64,000 bases of DNA from Gemmatimonadota bacterium (lineage in GTDB: Bacteria; Gemmatimonadota; Gemmatimonadetes; Longimicrobiales; Gaopeijiaceae), in contig JAPPNN010000014.1 in assembly GCA_028873815.1 (NCBI GenBank), positions 62,001 through 126,000 of the forward strand. Direction: 5' to 3'. Below are positions 10,201 through 18,969 of this stretch, in pieces. Positions within the stretch are counted from its first letter, which is position 1. Every line of letters starts with the position of its first letter. Made by a program: the position numbers and the translations under genes. The notes under the pieces are model-generated. The model was not told where the DNA came from. It did no database searches and saw nothing but the letters and a program-made list of their open reading frames with translations.

Positions 10201-10649
10201 CCTTGCCCGAGATCCTCGGCCCCGAGAGGATGGCGGCGGCGGACCGGCTGGAGGTTCGCACCCTGGCCACCACGTACCTCGAAAACACCGGAGGTGGCCG
10301 CTTCGACCCTCGCGCGCTCCCGCGCACGGCCCAGCTCTCGGCCGTCACCGGCGCGGTTCCCGCCGACTTCGACGGCGACGGCGCCATCGACCTGGTTCTG
10401 GCGGGCAATATCCATGCGTTCGAACACAGCGTGCCCGGGTTGGACGCCGGCGTCGGACTGTTCCTCCGCGGCGACGGAGCGGGCGGTTTCGACGTGGAAC
10501 CGCCGAGCGGCAGCGGGCTCTGGCTGGAGGGACGCGTGGGCCGACTGGAACTCCTTCACGTGGGCCGGGAGGGCGGCCCCGCGCTCGTGGCCGCGGTAGC
10601 CGGCGGCGCGGCGATCCACATCCGTCCGAACGGACCCCCAGGATCCTGA
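7233..10649 (+). CDS. Large FG-GAP/VCBS-repeat lipoprotein with ASPIC/UnbV domain
   Basis: An 1138-residue outer-surface lipoprotein candidate with a lipobox at AAAGC (Cys24). It carries many FG-GAP/VCBS calcium-loop repeats of the form D-x-[DN]-x-D-G (GDLNGDDLPDLYF, SVGDLNNDGLPDIYV, DLDRDGDLDLVV, DFDGDGDLDIV), arranged as two beta-propeller blocks. Between them, about residues 545-625, is an ASPIC/UnbV domain (NPFGIGARVRLTAGD, GYQSSVEPVLHFGLGE, VEVRWPDGSVET). Proteins of this architecture are common in Bacteroidota and Gemmatimonadota, often near SusC/SusD pairs, but have no established biochemical role. It has its own short upstream region, divergent from the zincin gene. Confidence 0.85.
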   Translation: MKPMPLPRQPGLLPLVLALAAAGCDPRGPDEPGGPDQTDVPERASGPLFTLMPSSATGVTFVNRLPETAARNGLAYQYYYNGAGVAAGDLNGDDLPDLYFTANIGPNRLYLNRGGLRFEDVTDRAGVGGPADGWATGVTLVDINADGRLDIHVSQSGPFGEDDLRRNVLFVNRGDEGGVPVFAEEAPAYGLDDPAYSTQAAFFDSDRDGDLDMYLLNHGIPAYRTLLQLETGRSPLEVDKLYRNDGDHFVDVASEAGLVDSNLGFGLGLSVGDLNNDGLPDIYVANDYSGPDYLYLGQADGTFRNVIDRSMGHIPLSSMGSDIGDLDGDGWLDLAVLEMELPTHYGRKTRETGREQERFVLLAREGLHRQYMANALQWNRGTPDGTIPVFSDVAYLAGVAQTDWSWAALVADLDNDGRQDLFVTNGMAGVSINPDFDAYMERRMAEVQAAQGRVTEALILELIGNMPRRRTANFAFRNQGDLTFTDRAAEWGLDQPAYSTGAAYADLDRDGDLDLVVTNMQEQAFVYRNNARETRNDAGESAGAHFLRIGLRGPPGNPFGIGARVRLTAGDTRQLQEMQLTRGYQSSVEPVLHFGLGERAMVDTVEVRWPDGSVETRTGVAAGLTLTLTHSDARPPAPPPPGPAPLFADATSRLQPPPRHTASLSVTDASLEPYPSRRERVALAAGDLDGDALDDFVFGGSDNQPTLVYFQSEDGAYAALAELPAAAAMSETTAAAILDADGDGLNDIWTVSSHAAALNRPGHQHRLFLNAGSRDFRESPAIPTEDAGPGTTLASGDYDRDGQTDLFIGSHSVPGTGPGTGSRLLRNGGGTFTDVTAEVAPALAELQTVTDALWADLDGNGTPDLLVAGEWMPPTLLLNDGARFRDTTVEAGLAGLTGWWQTLSSADFDGDGDLDIVAGNVGLNYPYSPSAEGPFELYVGDFDGDGQKERVPAYHEGDRLYPWFGRDRMASMLPWVPRIYPTLDAFARATLPEILGPERMAAADRLEVRTLATTYLENTGGGRFDPRALPRTAQLSAVTGAVPADFDGDGAIDLVLAGNIHAFEHSVPGLDAGVGLFLRGDGAGGFDVEPPSGSGLWLEGRVGRLELLHVGREGGPALVAAVAGGAAIHIRPNGPPGS

Positions 10650-10688
10650 CGTGGTCCCCGCGGTCCTGACGGGAGCCGACCGGCCCGA

Positions 10689-11081
10689 CTAGCGGGGAAT
10701 GACCTCGATCACGCCCCGGGGATTCCCCATGCCGAAACGGGCGCTGGCCTCGCCCGCCGGCCAGTAGCGGAGTTCGGCCACGTCGACCACGTACACCTGC
10801 CTGAGGTAATCGAGGTCGCCGACGCGGGTGCCGTACATGTACACGTTGGCCCGGGCCTCGGCCGCATTGGTTGCGGACACGGCCCCCCGTCCGGTCAGCC
10901 ATTCGGGCCGCGTCAGCTGCAGCGCTTCGAACACAGTCTGGCTGTTTGTGGCGGCGAGTTCGCCCCCGCTGATCGAGTTCCTCTGGGCCCCGCCGCCGGA
11001 ACCGACGCCCGTGGCGCACGCCGCGACCGCAACGAGGATGGCCAGGCCCAACCCGGCGAGAGCAGGAAGTCTGGTTTTCAT
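10689..11081 (-). CDS. Small lipoprotein resembling a free-standing TonB plug segment
   Basis: A protein of 130 residues from the ATG at 11081, which has GAAAGGAT about 9 bases upstream. The N terminus is a lipoprotein signal (LAILVAVAAC, Cys22). The mature part has the order seen in TonB-dependent receptor plug domains: a VFEALQLTRPEWL segment, a short YMYGTRVGDLDYLRQVYV strand pair and a terminal RFGMGNPRGVIEVIPR. There is no barrel. Such plug-like lipoproteins recur in Gemmatimonadota (recollection). It lies 5 bp downstream of the next lipoprotein gene on the same strand and is probably co-transcribed with it. Confidence 0.6.
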   Translation of the reverse strand: MKTRLPALAGLGLAILVAVAACATGVGSGGGAQRNSISGGELAATNSQTVFEALQLTRPEWLTGRGAVSATNAAEARANVYMYGTRVGDLDYLRQVYVVDVAELRYWPAGEASARFGMGNPRGVIEVIPR

Positions 11082-11086
11082 TCGTT

Positions 11087-11611
11087 CTATCCTTTCGGCC
11101 ACCCAAAGGGGATGCGAAACAGCGTCATGCCGGCCGGCGGCGGATTCTCGTCGTCGATCTCGGGGGGACGGTTCGGGTCTTCCTGAAGGAATATCTGATC
11201 CACGAGAAGCGCGAACACGGCCGCCGCGCCAACCAGGGCAGCTGCCGTGCGCTTGACGGACAGCCTCCTGAGGTGGAAGTCACGTACCTCGTCCTCGGGC
11301 AGGACGATCGTCTCGCGCACGTTCTCGAACTGGGTACCGGGGTAGTTCTTTCCGAGCCACACGATGACGGCCACGGAGTCCGGTGGTTGCGGGGTCACGG
11401 CGGCGTCGAGCTCGGTCCTTATCCGACCCAGGTGCCGTGAAGCGCGCACGGCCCCGTCGTCGGTGAAGCGGACCCGCACCTCCTCTCCCGGCGGCACGAG
11501 ATGCAGATCGACCGGTGTATACGTCACGCACGCCGTCGACGAGAAGAACCCCGCGATCACCAGGGCCGAGCCACGCGCCCACCGAAGGATCCAGCCGTGC
11601 TTTTGAACCAC
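11087..11611 (-). CDS. Small predicted lipoprotein of unknown function
   Basis: A protein of 174 residues from a GTG at 11611, chosen because GGAGGGG lies a few bases upstream and the resulting N terminus is a signal peptide ending SSTAC (Cys28). The mature protein has a beta-rich N-terminal half (LVPPGEEVRVRFTDDGAVRA) and one predicted transmembrane helix in the C-terminal half (TAAALVGAAAVFALLVDQIF), followed by a Pro-rich tail. No family recognised. The upstream frame to 11701 has no signal-like sequence and is not likely coding. Confidence 0.55.
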   Translation of the reverse strand: MVQKHGWILRWARGSALVIAGFFSSTACVTYTPVDLHLVPPGEEVRVRFTDDGAVRASRHLGRIRTELDAAVTPQPPDSVAVIVWLGKNYPGTQFENVRETIVLPEDEVRDFHLRRLSVKRTAAALVGAAAVFALLVDQIFLQEDPNRPPEIDDENPPPAGMTLFRIPFGWPKG

Positions 11612-11772
11612 GTCCCCTCCACGAATCCAGTGTCGGCCATCGGACTCCAGCTGGCCAGGTCCGCTAAAGCGTTGCCTCGACCGACCGTGCGCGCAACTCA
11701 CACCACCGCACCGGCCCGGACCGAATCGCGCCCATCAGCGCGACCAGCCCGGGCCGGGCGGCAGCAGGTCTG

Positions 11773-13263
11773 CTAGTTGCCTCCCGTCAGACCGGCGGGC
11801 GGCGACCCGCCCCACCATACCGAGGGTCCGGAGAACAACATCCCCTGCAGGCCTGGGTCGACGCCACTGGCCGTGACATTCTCGGAGTTGCTGGACAGCT
11901 CCGACTCGGGCGTGCGGATCCGTACCGGAATGGCGGGAAGGAATGCGTTCGGCACGGGTTCGATCGCGGGGAAGCCTGTACGCCGCCAGTCGTTCCACGG
12001 CTCGACGGTCAGGTAGTTGGCAATCCACTTCTCCCGGATGATTTCCTCGAGCGGGTTGGACAGCGACGCCAGCATCGGCCGGGCGTCCACGTAGGCATCG
12101 ATGTCCGCCGCGTCCACACCCCACTTCTCCATGATGGCACGGATGCCTTCCCGGTAGGGGGCGTCGGCCGCCCCCGGCCCACTCAGAATCAGCCGCGCTT
12201 CCGCCTCCGTGAACTTCGCGTCGGCATAGCTGGCGACGTTCAGGGGCGCGTCCTCGGCCGTGAAGAAGTGCCCAACCTCGGATATCGTCGAATCCGCCGC
12301 GGGTTCATCCGCGTTGTAGTGCCCGCGGTACACCACTTCGCCGGCCGCCATGTCCTTGACCGCCGGCTCCACCATGATCGGCAGCCTAGGATCGTTGCGC
12401 TCCTTGAGCATTTCGACCGTCAGGCCGGACGCGGTGAACAGGAGGTTCCGATCGACGTACCTCCATAGCGGATTGCGTGCCCCGGCTCCTCCCGGGTATT
12501 CGAAGACGACATCGTCGGCGGTACTGGTGAGGCCCTCGCCAAGCGCGCTGATCGCCGCCTGTGCACGCTCCTGCGCATTCTCGCCCGGTGCGTACGCCAG
12601 GCGGAGCTGATGCCGGGCCTGAACCGTGCGCGCCAGCTTCGCCCAGCGGGACATGTCGCCGTTGAAGAGCAGGTCGTTGGCGCCCGGGGTCCTGCGGCTT
12701 GTCTGTCTCATGGAGGCGACCGCTTCGTCCATCATCGCGAGCGCCTGCCCGTAGATGGTCGGAAGCTGGTCGTCGTACGCCGGCGTCGGAACGGCCGGGT
12801 CGAGCGCCTCCGTGAACGGCACGGGGCCCCACAGGTCCGTCGTGTGGAGCCAGACCCATGCGGAAAGGAACTTGGCGAGGCCGTAATAGGCCGCATCCGC
12901 GTCGGGGTCGACCTCCTCCATCATGAGCTTGAGTTCGTTGAGCATCGTGGCGTAGTGGTAGCTCCACGCCCCGTTTGCGGAGTTGTCCTGCACCTCGTAG
13001 AGCTGGAGCTCGTCGTAGCCGCGCGAGTCCCTGTTGTACGAGGTCTGCTGCATCCACTCGACGGTCCACTGCCCCGGGTCGCCGTAGTAGACTGTGTGAA
13101 CCATGCCCGTGACGACGGCCGGCAGGCGGACATCGACACGGGCGTTTACGGGGGCGTTGGGGTCGGTATTGACGTCGAGGAAGTTCTCGCAGCCACCCGC
13201 GAACACGGCGAGGAGCACGACCGACACCGTCCGGGCCATCGGGACTTTTTTCATGTCAAACAT
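11773..13263 (-). CDS. SusD/RagB family nutrient-binding outer-membrane lipoprotein
   Basis: A 496-residue partner of the SusC protein encoded just upstream (31 bp gap, same strand). The start at 13263 has AAAGGAG about 7 bases upstream. Lipobox FAGGC (Cys25) is followed by the typical SusD opening ENFLDVNTDPNAP. TPR-like helices follow (SANGAWSYHYATMLNELKLM, YYGLAKFLSAWVW) and the family-typical C-terminal region with IREKWIANYLTVEPWNDWRR and a proline-rich AIPVRIRTPESELSSN end. SusD proteins cap the SusC transporter on the cell surface and bind the substrate, usually a glycan or peptide. The substrate here cannot be told. Confidence 0.9.
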   Translation of the reverse strand: MFDMKKVPMARTVSVVLLAVFAGGCENFLDVNTDPNAPVNARVDVRLPAVVTGMVHTVYYGDPGQWTVEWMQQTSYNRDSRGYDELQLYEVQDNSANGAWSYHYATMLNELKLMMEEVDPDADAAYYGLAKFLSAWVWLHTTDLWGPVPFTEALDPAVPTPAYDDQLPTIYGQALAMMDEAVASMRQTSRRTPGANDLLFNGDMSRWAKLARTVQARHQLRLAYAPGENAQERAQAAISALGEGLTSTADDVVFEYPGGAGARNPLWRYVDRNLLFTASGLTVEMLKERNDPRLPIMVEPAVKDMAAGEVVYRGHYNADEPAADSTISEVGHFFTAEDAPLNVASYADAKFTEAEARLILSGPGAADAPYREGIRAIMEKWGVDAADIDAYVDARPMLASLSNPLEEIIREKWIANYLTVEPWNDWRRTGFPAIEPVPNAFLPAIPVRIRTPESELSSNSENVTASGVDPGLQGMLFSGPSVWWGGSPPAGLTGGN

Positions 13264-13294
13264 GGCGCTTCTCCTTTCTTTTGGTCCCAATGGG

Positions 13295-16200
13295 TCAGAA
13301 GCTCGTCCGGACGCCGAAGGTGTAACCTCTCGTCTGGGGTGCCGGGAAGTGCCGGTAGTACTGCCAGGCGCTGTTGAAGCCACCGGAGATGTCGGCTTCC
13401 GGATCGCCCATGGAGAAGTCCGACCACACGCCCAGGTTCCGGCCGGTCGCGTACACCGTAGCGCGGTCGACACCGATGCGGCCCAGCAGGTTCCGCGGGA
13501 TGTCGTACGACAACGTGACCTGACGCAGCTTGATGAAGCCGCCGGGTTCGATCTGGCCCTCGTGCTTGTCGTAGCCGTACATGAGTTCGTAGAACGTCGG
13601 ATCCTTCACGACCGACTTCGTGTTCGTCTGGCCGGTCGTCTGGTTGATCCCTTCGAGGGTGACCACCGAGTACCGGTCGTTCGTGAGGATATGGCGTCCG
13701 TTCCGACCCGTCGTGTACTGGATCTCGAAGTTGAGAATCTGACTGCCCTTGCGCATGTCCCAGAGGCTCGACAGCCCGAAACCCTTGTAGCGGATGACGC
13801 TGCTGACGTTTGCGAGCCAGTCCGGCAGCGCGGTACCGAGGGGCAGCTGGCGCTGGGTCCGGATCGGAAGGCCATGGCAGTCGCCGGCCCGGTTGTACCG
13901 GACGCTCGCGCAGTTCTCGTCACCGAGGATCAGTGCGCCCGTAGGCTGGTCCGGGAAGCAGTAGTTGCCCGTCTCCGGCATGCAGTTCCGCTGGTAGCCG
14001 TATCCCCAGATCACACCGTATGGCAGGCCCGCCATGATGCGGATGCTCGGCCAGGAATAGCCCGCCAGGTGGAGGTTGTCGATGCCCGGCGCCAGCTCGA
14101 TCACCGAATTCCGGTTGCGCGTCCAGTTTGCGCTCAGATCCCAGGTGAGATCCTGCAGCTGGACCGGCCGCCCGCGGACGGAGATCTCCCAGCCCTTGTT
14201 TCGGAGGTCACCGGCGTTCCGGGTGATGTAGGTGTACCCGCTGGCCGCCGAGGCCGGCACCGAGAAGATCTGGTCATAGCTCTTCTTGTCGTAGTACGAC
14301 ACATCCAGGCTGGCGCGGTTGTTCAGCCCGCGCAGCTCAAGCCCAACCTCGATCTCCGATGTCGACTCCGGCCTGATGTTTGGATTCCCGAGCTGTGTGC
14401 CCTGAATGAACCCGACCTGGCCCCGGAACGGGAAGCTGATTGTCGTCGGGTCGAACTGGTAGCTTCCCTGGTGTACGCCCGGCGCGCTTGCGGAGTAGTA
14501 CCGCGACGACAGGCTGTACGGCGGTGCGTCGGCCCCGACCCTTGCGTACGAGAGACGCACCTTGCCGTACTGAAGCCATGAGGGACGCCAGTCCATGGCG
14601 TCCGTGAAGATGACGCCCACGCTCGCGGAGGGATAGAAGTAGTTGTTCGCTTCCTTGGGAAGCGTCGAACTCCAGTCGTTACGCCCGGTCAGCGTGAAGT
14701 ACGACCAGCCCTTGTAGTCCACGGTCGCCTGCGCATAAGCCCCGAGCAGACGCCTCTCCTCGGGCAGGGAGGCGTAGACGTCCTGGCGCTGGAAGTTCTC
14801 CACGTTGTAGTAGTCCGGGATGACGATGTCGAAGCCCTGGCCCGTGATGCGGCTGTTGTCCGTCATCCAGATGTTGCCGCCCACCAGCCCGCTGACGGTG
14901 ATGTCCTCGCCGAACTGCAGCTGGTCCACGCTGAGCACCAGGTCGTTGTTCATCTGCGTGCGGTTGAGCTTCTCCTGCCGCGTCCCGCCGGAATTGAGTC
15001 CATCGGCGGTGCGCCAGGGCCGCTCGTTCTGATACGTGCGCCGCTGGTCGAGATACGTGTCCAGGCCCCAGGTGTTCGAAAGCCTCACGCCCGGCACGAT
15101 CTCCGCCGCGAAGCGCTGCGAGACGATCCAGCGGTTCACGTTGCTGTCCCGGTACTCGTTCTCCATCACCCACTGGTAGTGCGGGCTGTTCGTGCCCCAC
15201 ATGACCGGCGTGCCGTCATCGTTCCACGCCGTCCGGATGTCGACGTTGGGCGGAATGTGCAGCAGATTGTGATGGACACTGACCCAGGAGTCGGCCGGCC
15301 ACGGGTTTTGAGTGTTGACGCGCTGGACGCTCGTGGTGGACATCAGCCTGTCGGACATCTGCAGGTTGACGTTCGCGCTCAGGTTGAGCCGCTCCAGTTT
15401 GCCCGTCGGGGTGATGTCTCCCTGGTCGAGGTAGGAGACACCGAACGTGAACGATCCCGCATCTCCCAGGCTGCCCGTGGCGCGCAGCGAGTTCTCCAGC
15501 GTCCGGGCCTGCTGATAGAACTGCGAGCGAGTATCCTCGAACAGGATATCGCCCAATGCCGCGGTCACCTCCGGCGGAATGCTGTCCTTGTGCGGACCCC
15601 AGCCCGGATAACCCGAACTCGTGATTGTGCGCGTTTCGAAACCGGTCGCGGTGGGGTATCCGGGTTGGCAGTAGCCACCCGCCGACTGGAGCCTGCCGTC
15701 GCACAGAAAGCGGTCCCGTCCCGCAGCCCAGTCGGTCACGTAGCCCTCAATGATCGGGTCGTCCAGGCGTGCCGAGCTGGAGAACTCGAAGCGGACAGGC
15801 ATGCCCGGCCGCCCCTGTTTCGTCTTGATCACCACTGCTCCCGCCGCGGCTCTGGATCCATAGAGCGCCGTGGCGGCGGCTCCGCGCAGCACCGAGATCT
15901 CCTCGACGTTGGACATGTCGAAGTCCATGCCCCGGTTGCCGGCCTGGCCGCGTCCGTAGATGCTCCCTCCCCTTTCCGGATCCAGGTCGATGCTCACCGG
16001 TACGCCATCGACGATGAAGAGCGGCTGGCTCGACCCCGTGAATGTCGACTGTCCACGGATCTGGATGAAGGAGGATGCCCCTGGCCGGCCGCTCGACTGG
16101 ATCACCTGCACGCCCGCGGACTGGGCCTGGAGCGCCTGCACGAGGTTGACTTCGGGAGTCCGCTCGAGCTCATCCGCACTCACGGTCTGGACCGAGTACG

Positions 16201-16588
16201 TAAGGGCCCGTTCCTCCCGCTCGATGCCGAGCGCGGTGACCACCACTCCCTCGACCTCGATCGCCTGCTGGGTGAGTTCGAAGGCGACGGACACGGTGCC
16301 GCCCGCGGTCACCGTTGCCGTCTGTTCTCCCGCGCCATAGCCCAGGAGCTGGACGCGGATCGTGTACGTGCCCGCGGGAACGTTCAGCATGACGAAACGC
16401 CCCTCCGCGGTGCTCAGCGCGCCGCGGTTGGTGCCGTCGATGCTGACCTGCGCACCCGCCAGCGGTTGCATGCTCATCGCATCCGTCACGGAACCGGTTA
16501 CCGTGCCGGTCTGTTGGCCCGCGAGGGCCGCCGGCACAATCAGTGCCAGGACCCCCAGGCCAAGCGTTCGTACCAAACTTCGTTTCAT
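13295..16588 (-). CDS. SusC/RagA family TonB-linked outer-membrane transporter
   Basis: A 1097-residue protein. The ATG at 16588 is preferred over the one six codons earlier because AAAGGAGGTG lies at ideal spacing. Order: signal peptide (LGVLALIVPAALAGQ), N-terminal carboxypeptidase-like domain (GTVTGSVTDAMSMQPLAGAQ, RFVMLNVPAGTYTIRVQLLG), plug with SusC-type FIQIRGQSTFTGSSQPLFIV and GVPV, then a large beta-barrel ending in RGYTFGVRTSF with a terminal aromatic. It is first in a susC-susD operon and imports the SusD-bound ligand using TonB energy. No sigma/anti-sigma regulator is adjacent. Confidence 0.92.
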   Translation of the reverse strand: MKRSLVRTLGLGVLALIVPAALAGQQTGTVTGSVTDAMSMQPLAGAQVSIDGTNRGALSTAEGRFVMLNVPAGTYTIRVQLLGYGAGEQTATVTAGGTVSVAFELTQQAIEVEGVVVTALGIEREERALTYSVQTVSADELERTPEVNLVQALQAQSAGVQVIQSSGRPGASSFIQIRGQSTFTGSSQPLFIVDGVPVSIDLDPERGGSIYGRGQAGNRGMDFDMSNVEEISVLRGAAATALYGSRAAAGAVVIKTKQGRPGMPVRFEFSSSARLDDPIIEGYVTDWAAGRDRFLCDGRLQSAGGYCQPGYPTATGFETRTITSSGYPGWGPHKDSIPPEVTAALGDILFEDTRSQFYQQARTLENSLRATGSLGDAGSFTFGVSYLDQGDITPTGKLERLNLSANVNLQMSDRLMSTTSVQRVNTQNPWPADSWVSVHHNLLHIPPNVDIRTAWNDDGTPVMWGTNSPHYQWVMENEYRDSNVNRWIVSQRFAAEIVPGVRLSNTWGLDTYLDQRRTYQNERPWRTADGLNSGGTRQEKLNRTQMNNDLVLSVDQLQFGEDITVSGLVGGNIWMTDNSRITGQGFDIVIPDYYNVENFQRQDVYASLPEERRLLGAYAQATVDYKGWSYFTLTGRNDWSSTLPKEANNYFYPSASVGVIFTDAMDWRPSWLQYGKVRLSYARVGADAPPYSLSSRYYSASAPGVHQGSYQFDPTTISFPFRGQVGFIQGTQLGNPNIRPESTSEIEVGLELRGLNNRASLDVSYYDKKSYDQIFSVPASAASGYTYITRNAGDLRNKGWEISVRGRPVQLQDLTWDLSANWTRNRNSVIELAPGIDNLHLAGYSWPSIRIMAGLPYGVIWGYGYQRNCMPETGNYCFPDQPTGALILGDENCASVRYNRAGDCHGLPIRTQRQLPLGTALPDWLANVSSVIRYKGFGLSSLWDMRKGSQILNFEIQYTTGRNGRHILTNDRYSVVTLEGINQTTGQTNTKSVVKDPTFYELMYGYDKHEGQIEPGGFIKLRQVTLSYDIPRNLLGRIGVDRATVYATGRNLGVWSDFSMGDPEADISGGFNSAWQYYRHFPAPQTRGYTFGVRTSF

Positions 16589-16944
16589 GGCACACCTCCT
16601 TTTCATGGGGGTCCCGGATTCACGGAAAACCCGGACTGGTCCTGCACGTGGACGCCGTAACGCACGGCGACCAGGATGCTTCGGGGGGAAAAACGCAGGA
16701 GAGAAAAGAGAGACCCTGGCCGGAGCTCAGAGGGGTCCCGGGCTGGATCAGGGCCGAACGCTGCGCGGGATACCGCCGGAAACGGCGCCTGGGGACAGCG
16801 CCCGGCTGCCCCATCACAGAGTAGCCTGCGTCCTGCACAGTGCTCACCAGCCTTCGGTCAGCGGATTATCACAACTGCACAGTACTGTTCCACCCGCCTG
16901 CATGCAAGACTGTATTCAATAGCGCGCCACTGCGGGGCACCGCC
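16589..16944. other. Non-coding gap between thrS and the susC-susD operon (probable susC leader/promoter)
   Basis: This 356-bp stretch holds no credible gene. On the minus strand a TGTGATAAT sequence (16865-16873 region) could be an extended -10 element for susC, which would give a leader of about 270 bases. I see no clear -35 box and no terminator with a T-tract after thrS. The promoter assignment is weak. Confidence 0.3.
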
Positions 16945-18867
16945 CTACCCCAGCGTCCGGCTCTCCACCTCGCTCTTCAGACGCCGCACGAACTCCCCCC
17001 GCTCCATCGTCACCTGCTTCTTCTTCGCGCCCCGCTTCCGCACCGACACGGTGCCGGCCTCCGCCTCGCGCTCACCCACGATGCCCATGTACGGCACCTT
17101 CATCGTCTCGGCGTGGCGGATCCGGTAGCCCAGCGTGTCGCGCTCGTCGATTTCCGCCCGGAGCCCCGCTTCCGTCAGTCGCCCGGCCAGCTCGCGCGCA
17201 GACGCAGCCCACTGCTCCGACACCGGGAGGATGCGGACCTGCTCGGGCGCCAGCCACAGCGGAAACGCCCCGCCGTAGTGCTCGATCAGCCCCCCGATGA
17301 AGCGCTCCATCGACCCCAGCAGCGTCCGGTGGATGACCACCGCCTGGTGACGCCGGTTGTCCGAGCCCACGTACTCGAGCCCGAAGCGCTCCGGCATCAG
17401 AAAGTCCAGCTGGAAAGTGCCGCCCTGCCACTCGCGCCCCAGCGCGTCGGTGACCAGGATGTCGACCTTGGGCCCGTAGAACGCGCCGCCCCCCTCGTCG
17501 AGCTCGTAGTCCAGCCCCCGGTTCCGCAGCACGTCGGCCAGGCGGTCCGCCGCCGCGTCGTAGACGGCCGGGTCGCCGATGGCCTTCTCGGGACGGGTGG
17601 AGAGGGCCGTGCGGTACTCGTAGCCGAAGACCCTGAGCAGGTAGTCCCCCAGGTCCAGCAGGCGTTCGTACTCTTCCTCGATCTGGTCCTCGCGGATGAA
17701 GATGTGCGCGTCGTCCTGCGTGAACGAACGCACGCGCAGCATTCCGTGGAGCGCCCCGGAGCGCTCGTAGCGGTAGCAGGTCCCCAGCTCAGCGAAGCGC
17801 AGGGGCAGGTCGCGGTAGGAGCGGATCTGCGAGCGGTAGATCATGAAGTGATGGGGACAATTCATCGGCTTCATGCGAAACCGCTCCCCGTCGTCGTCCA
17901 TCGCCGGGAACATGTCGTCGGAGAAGACGTCCAGGTGGCCCGATATCCGGTACAGCTCCTCGCTGGCCACGTGGGGCGTGAAGACGATTTCGTAGCCGTG
18001 GTCGACCAGCGTCTCCCTGAGGAAGGTCTCAATGGTGTTGCGAACGCGTCCCCCGGCGGGATGCCACAGCACGAAGCCCGGGCCCACCTCCTCCTGAATG
18101 GAAAAGAGGTCGAGACGTTTCCCCAGCACCCTGTGGTCGCGTTTACGGGCCTCCTCGAGGCGGTGCAGGTGCTTGCGCAGGTCCTTAGCGGCAAAGAACG
18201 CCGTCCCGTATATCCGCTGCAGCATCTGGCGCCGCTCGTCACCGCGCCAGTACGCGCCGGCCGCGCTGAGCAGCTTGAAGTGCTTGAGCCTGCCGGTGCT
18301 GGGCACATGCGGGCCCCGGCAGAGGTCCAGAAAGGGACCGTCCTGGTAGACGCTGATGACCTCGTCCTCGGCGAACTCCTCGAGCCGTTCCAGCTTGAGG
18401 GGGTCGTCGGCGAAGAGTTCGCGCGCCTCTTCGCGCGAGACCACGCGGCGCTCGAAGGGGTGGTCTGCCTCCACGACCTTGTCCATCCGCTCCTGAATCG
18501 CTTCGAGCTGCTCGGGCGTGAAGGGCTCCGGAACGTCGAAGTCGTAGTAGAAGCCGTCGTCGATCGCGGGACCGAACCCGATTCCCGCGCCCGGGATCAT
18601 CTCGCGCACAGCGGTGGCCAGGACGTGCGCGGCCGAGTGGCGGAGCACGCCCAGCGCCTCCGGATCGCGTTCGGTGAGGAGCCGCACGGACGCACCGTCG
18701 GGCAGGGGGTGGTTCAGATCGACGATCTCGCCGTCGACGACCGCGGCGAGCGCAGCCCGCGCCAGACCGGGCCCGATCGCGGCCGCAAGGGTGCCCGCGG
18801 TGGCGCCTTCGGGCAGCGCAACCGACGTGCCGTCGGGGAGCGTTACGTGGATGGACGGGGCATTCAT
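16945..18867 (-). CDS. thrS: Threonyl-tRNA synthetase
   Basis: A 640-residue class II synthetase of normal length. N-terminal TGS domain (residues 1-65), then the editing domain with its HSAAHVLATAV histidines, the catalytic core with zinc ligands and motif 2 (MNCPHHFMIYRSQIRSYRD, FAELGTCYRYERSGALHGM, RSFTQDDAHIF), motif 3 (GSMERFIGGLIEHYGG) and the C-terminal anticodon-binding domain. No Shine-Dalgarno sequence is evident before the ATG. It is a single gene flanked by the cyanophycinase-like gene upstream and the susCD operon downstream. Confidence 0.97.
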   Translation of the reverse strand: MNAPSIHVTLPDGTSVALPEGATAGTLAAAIGPGLARAALAAVVDGEIVDLNHPLPDGASVRLLTERDPEALGVLRHSAAHVLATAVREMIPGAGIGFGPAIDDGFYYDFDVPEPFTPEQLEAIQERMDKVVEADHPFERRVVSREEARELFADDPLKLERLEEFAEDEVISVYQDGPFLDLCRGPHVPSTGRLKHFKLLSAAGAYWRGDERRQMLQRIYGTAFFAAKDLRKHLHRLEEARKRDHRVLGKRLDLFSIQEEVGPGFVLWHPAGGRVRNTIETFLRETLVDHGYEIVFTPHVASEELYRISGHLDVFSDDMFPAMDDDGERFRMKPMNCPHHFMIYRSQIRSYRDLPLRFAELGTCYRYERSGALHGMLRVRSFTQDDAHIFIREDQIEEEYERLLDLGDYLLRVFGYEYRTALSTRPEKAIGDPAVYDAAADRLADVLRNRGLDYELDEGGGAFYGPKVDILVTDALGREWQGGTFQLDFLMPERFGLEYVGSDNRRHQAVVIHRTLLGSMERFIGGLIEHYGGAFPLWLAPEQVRILPVSEQWAASARELAGRLTEAGLRAEIDERDTLGYRIRHAETMKVPYMGIVGEREAEAGTVSVRKRGAKKKQVTMERGEFVRRLKSEVESRTLG

Positions 18868-18969
18868 GGCGCGAAAACTAACACGCTTGAAAACGGATGT
18901 GGGCCCGGCCGCGGGGGTCGCGGGCCAAGCGGTCCGATTCCGTCGCGCGTCCCCCCCTCCCCGTGTCGC

